Shown here piece by piece: positions 4,164 through 6,037 of a DNA stretch of 6,037 bases. Source of the DNA: Rhodocyclaceae bacterium UBA6160 (GTDB taxonomy: Bacteria > Pseudomonadota > Gammaproteobacteria > Burkholderiales > Rhodocyclaceae). The position numbers and the translations under genes were made by a program. The notes below the pieces were generated by a model. That model did not search any database. It saw only the letters and a list, made by a program, of their open reading frames with translations, and had not been told where the DNA came from. The stretch covers positions 1,288-7,324 of the forward strand of contig DIUK01000091.1 in NCBI GenBank assembly GCA_002422995.1, written 5' to 3'. Every line of letters begins with the position of its first letter. Position 1 is the first letter of the stretch.

Positions 4164-6037
4164 TTAGAGTTTTTCTTCCAGTGCTGCCCACTCAGCCAGC
4201 GCGGCGTTGATGGATGCTTCGACATCAGCCAGAGTTTGATGCAGTTTTTTTTGCTGTGCTACCGATTGCTGATAAAAATCCGGATCAACTAATTGCACGT
4301 GCAAAGCGGCCTGCTGGGTTTCTAGCTGTGCAATTTTGCTCATTAACTGATCAATAGCGCGTTGGTTTTTTATGCTGTTTTTCTTGGGAGCGGGGTTGGT
4401 CGTGACTGGTGGCTTTTCTGTGCTTGCTTGCTTGCCGGTAGGCGACTTTTTGCCACCAGCAACCTCAGGACTTACCACTGACGGGCGCTGTTGCAGCCAG
4501 TCGCTATAGCCGCCAATATATTCTTTCCATTTGCCCTGCCCTTCGCTGGCAATGGTTTGCGTCACCACGTTATCCAGAAAGGCGCGATCATGGCTGACCA
4601 AAAACACTGTACCCGCGTAATCCTGCAGCAAGGCTTCGAGCAGTTCCAGCGTTTCAATATCCAGATCATTGGTCGGTTCATCCAGCACCAGCACATTCGC
4701 CGGGCGAGCAAACAGACGCGCTAACAGCAAGCGATTGCGCTCGCCACCCGAGAGCGATTTAACGGGGGATCTGGCACGTTCCGGAGCGAATAAAAAGTCT
4801 TCCAGATAGCTGATCACGTGCTTTTTGGCCTGCCCGATTTCCACGTAATCCGAGCCGGGGCTGATGACATCCACCAAGGCCGCCTCCGGGTCAAGCTGGG
4901 TGCGAAACTGGTCAAAATAAGCCACTTCAACGCGGCTGCCCATGCGCACCACGCCCAAGTCCGGCTCAATCTCGCCGAGGATCAGGCGCAACAGCGTGGT
5001 TTTGCCCGCGCCGTTCGGCCCGATCAAACCAATCTTGTCGCCACGCTGGATGCGGCAGGAAAAGTGATTCACCACGCAACGTTCGCCATAGTGCTTGGAA
5101 ACATCATCGAGTTCTGCCACGAGCTTGCCGGACTCGTCCCCGCGCACCAGCTGAAACTCAACTGAGCCTTGCTGCGCGCGGCGTACAGCGCGGTCGCTAC
5201 GCAATTGCTCCAGGCGGTTAATCCGCCCCACACTGCGCGTGCGGCGTGCCTCCACGCCTTTCCTTATCCAGACTTCTTCCTGCGCCAACAGCTTGTCCGC
5301 ACGCGCGTTAGCCAATGACTCTTCATGCAGTAACATTTCCTTGCGCTGCTGGTAAGTGGCAAAGCTGCCGGGAAAGCTCACCAGCTTGCCTCGATCAAGT
5401 TCGATAATGCGCGTCACCACACTATCCAGAAAAGCACGATCATGGGTGATGAACATCACCGCACCCGGATAGTCCCTGAGCAATTCCTCCAGCCACAAGA
5501 TGCCTGCCACATCCAGATGATTGGTCGGTTCATCAAGCAACAGCAAATCCGGCTCGGCCACCAAAGCCCGCGCCAGCGCCACGCGTTTTTTGCCGCCGCC
5601 CGACAAAGACGTCACTTGCGCCTCACCATCCAGATTCAAGCGCGTGACAGCCTGCTCGACGCGCGAACTCATGCGCCAGCCGTCAGAAGCGTCCAGCGTG
5701 GCTTGCAAGGCTTCCATCCTGTCCATCATCGCCGTGTCACCAGCGCCGACTTTATGCGTGATGGCGTGGTATTCGGCCAGCACGCTGGCAATCTCGCCTA
5801 GCCCTGACGCCACCGCCTCGAACACGGTCGTCCCTGCAATAAATTCCGGTTCTTGCGCAACATAAGCAATGTTCAAATTCGGCTGCCGCCAAACCACGCC
5901 ATCGTCCAGCGCACCCAAATTCGCCAGCGCCTTGAGCAGGCTGGATTTGCCCGTGCCATTGCGGCCAATCAAACCAACCCGCTCGCCGGGGTCCAGCTGC
6001 ATGGCAGCGCGATCAAGTAAAGCAACATGGCCATACG
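4164..6037 (-). CDS. uup: ABC-F family ATPase Uup (5' end outside window)
   Basis: At least 623 residues are visible; the frame stays open to the window edge (the last codons read Y-G-H-V-A-L-L-D before ATG 6002), so the true start is a few residues beyond and ATG 6002 is internal. There are two nucleotide-binding domains and no membrane segments. NBD1: Walker A G-R-N-G-T-G-K-S (5943-5966), signature L-S-G-G-G-K-K-R, Walker B/D-loop D-E-P-T-N-H-L-D (5511-5534), switch T-H-D-R-A-F-L-D. NBD2: G-P-N-G-A-G-K-T (4998-5021), L-S-G-G-E-R-N-R, D-E-P-T-N-D-L-D (4659-4682), S-H-D-R-A-F-L-D. The ABC-F linker with A-R-R-T-R-S-V-G-R lies between them and contacts P-site tRNA in relatives. A Pro/Lys/Thr-rich stretch leads to a C-terminal coiled coil (about 4167-4370), characteristic of Uup, which in E. 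coli binds DNA. Known roles: ribosome-associated ATPase, and suppression of transposon precise excision in E. coli. The acidic hypothetical gene follows after 38 bases. Confidence 0.95.
   Translation of the reverse strand, partial: YGHVALLDRAAMQLDPGERVGLIGRNGTGKSSLLKALANLGALDDGVVWRQPNLNIAYVAQEPEFIAGTTVFEAVASGLGEIASVLAEYHAITHKVGAGDTAMMDRMEALQATLDASDGWRMSSRVEQAVTRLNLDGEAQVTSLSGGGKKRVALARALVAEPDLLLLDEPTNHLDVAGILWLEELLRDYPGAVMFITHDRAFLDSVVTRIIELDRGKLVSFPGSFATYQQRKEMLLHEESLANARADKLLAQEEVWIRKGVEARRTRSVGRINRLEQLRSDRAVRRAQQGSVEFQLVRGDESGKLVAELDDVSKHYGERCVVNHFSCRIQRGDKIGLIGPNGAGKTTLLRLILGEIEPDLGVVRMGSRVEVAYFDQFRTQLDPEAALVDVISPGSDYVEIGQAKKHVISYLEDFLFAPERARSPVKSLSGGERNRLLLARLFARPANVLVLDEPTNDLDIETLELLEALLQDYAGTVFLVSHDRAFLDNVVTQTIASEGQGKWKEYIGGYSDWLQQRPSVVSPEVAGGKKSPTGKQASTEKPPVTTNPAPKKNSIKNQRAIDQLMSKIAQLETQQAALHVQLVDPDFYQQSVAQQKKLHQTLADVEASINAALAEWAALEEKL

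Noticed and set aside
4560..5453. Similar DNA stretches at about 4560-4600 and 5409-5450, and at 4659-4682 and 5511-5534, looking like direct repeats
   Set aside because: They encode the same conserved Walker B and His-switch segments in the two ATPase domains of Uup, so protein conservation explains them.
5442..5865. Plus-strand open frames opposite NBD1 of uup
   Set aside because: They are shadows of the strongly conserved ABC-F coding sequence and have no homology or start signals of their own.

Overview
The window looks like an ordinary chromosomal stretch of a moderately GC-rich Gram-negative bacterium, most likely a betaproteobacterium. This assignment is an inference. It rests on a GloA that matches the enterobacterial enzyme almost residue for residue at its metal site, on the Uup/DAACS repertoire, and on a plsC-like / YgjP-like protease / gloA gene order that I remember from Betaproteobacteria. 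No database search was possible. There are two convergent gene clusters and no mobile element, CRISPR array, tRNA or rRNA that I can see.

Left, plus strand (1-1870): the last 43 codons of a probable PlsC-type acyltransferase; a 206-residue protein of no obvious function; a YgjP-like (DUF45) zinc metallopeptidase; and gloA (glyoxalase I). The first three overlap each other by 29 and 8 bases, and gloA follows after 10 bases, so this is a tightly packed operon. The unknown protein appears to be a diverged, catalytically dead relative of the metallopeptidase encoded just after it. It keeps the fold landmarks (a W-R-L-I strand, an N-H-S motif, a G-x-x-x-x-x-L-G-Q strand), but the H-E-x-x-H site reads Q-A-L-A-P and the R-W-G-S-C motif is lost. 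A pseudo-protease/protease tandem pair is the most interesting thing in the window.

Middle (1871-2068): the gap between the convergent clusters holds no gene. The 108 bases right after the gloA stop can pair into a nested imperfect hairpin. An AT-rich patch follows, with three 12-bp tandem repeats of TTGTAT plus one inverted copy. No classic stem-plus-T-run terminator is seen for either cluster.

Right, minus strand (6037 down to 2069): uup (ABC-F ATPase, 5' end outside the window), a strongly acidic 147-residue hypothetical protein with a perfect Shine-Dalgarno, a small GIY-YIG domain protein, and a DctA/GltP-type dicarboxylate or acidic amino acid:cation symporter whose ATG directly abuts the GIY-YIG stop codon (TGAATG). 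Spacing suggests a single transcription unit read from uup towards the transporter. The products (ribosome-associated ATPase, unknown acidic protein, nuclease-like protein, transporter) have no obvious shared pathway.
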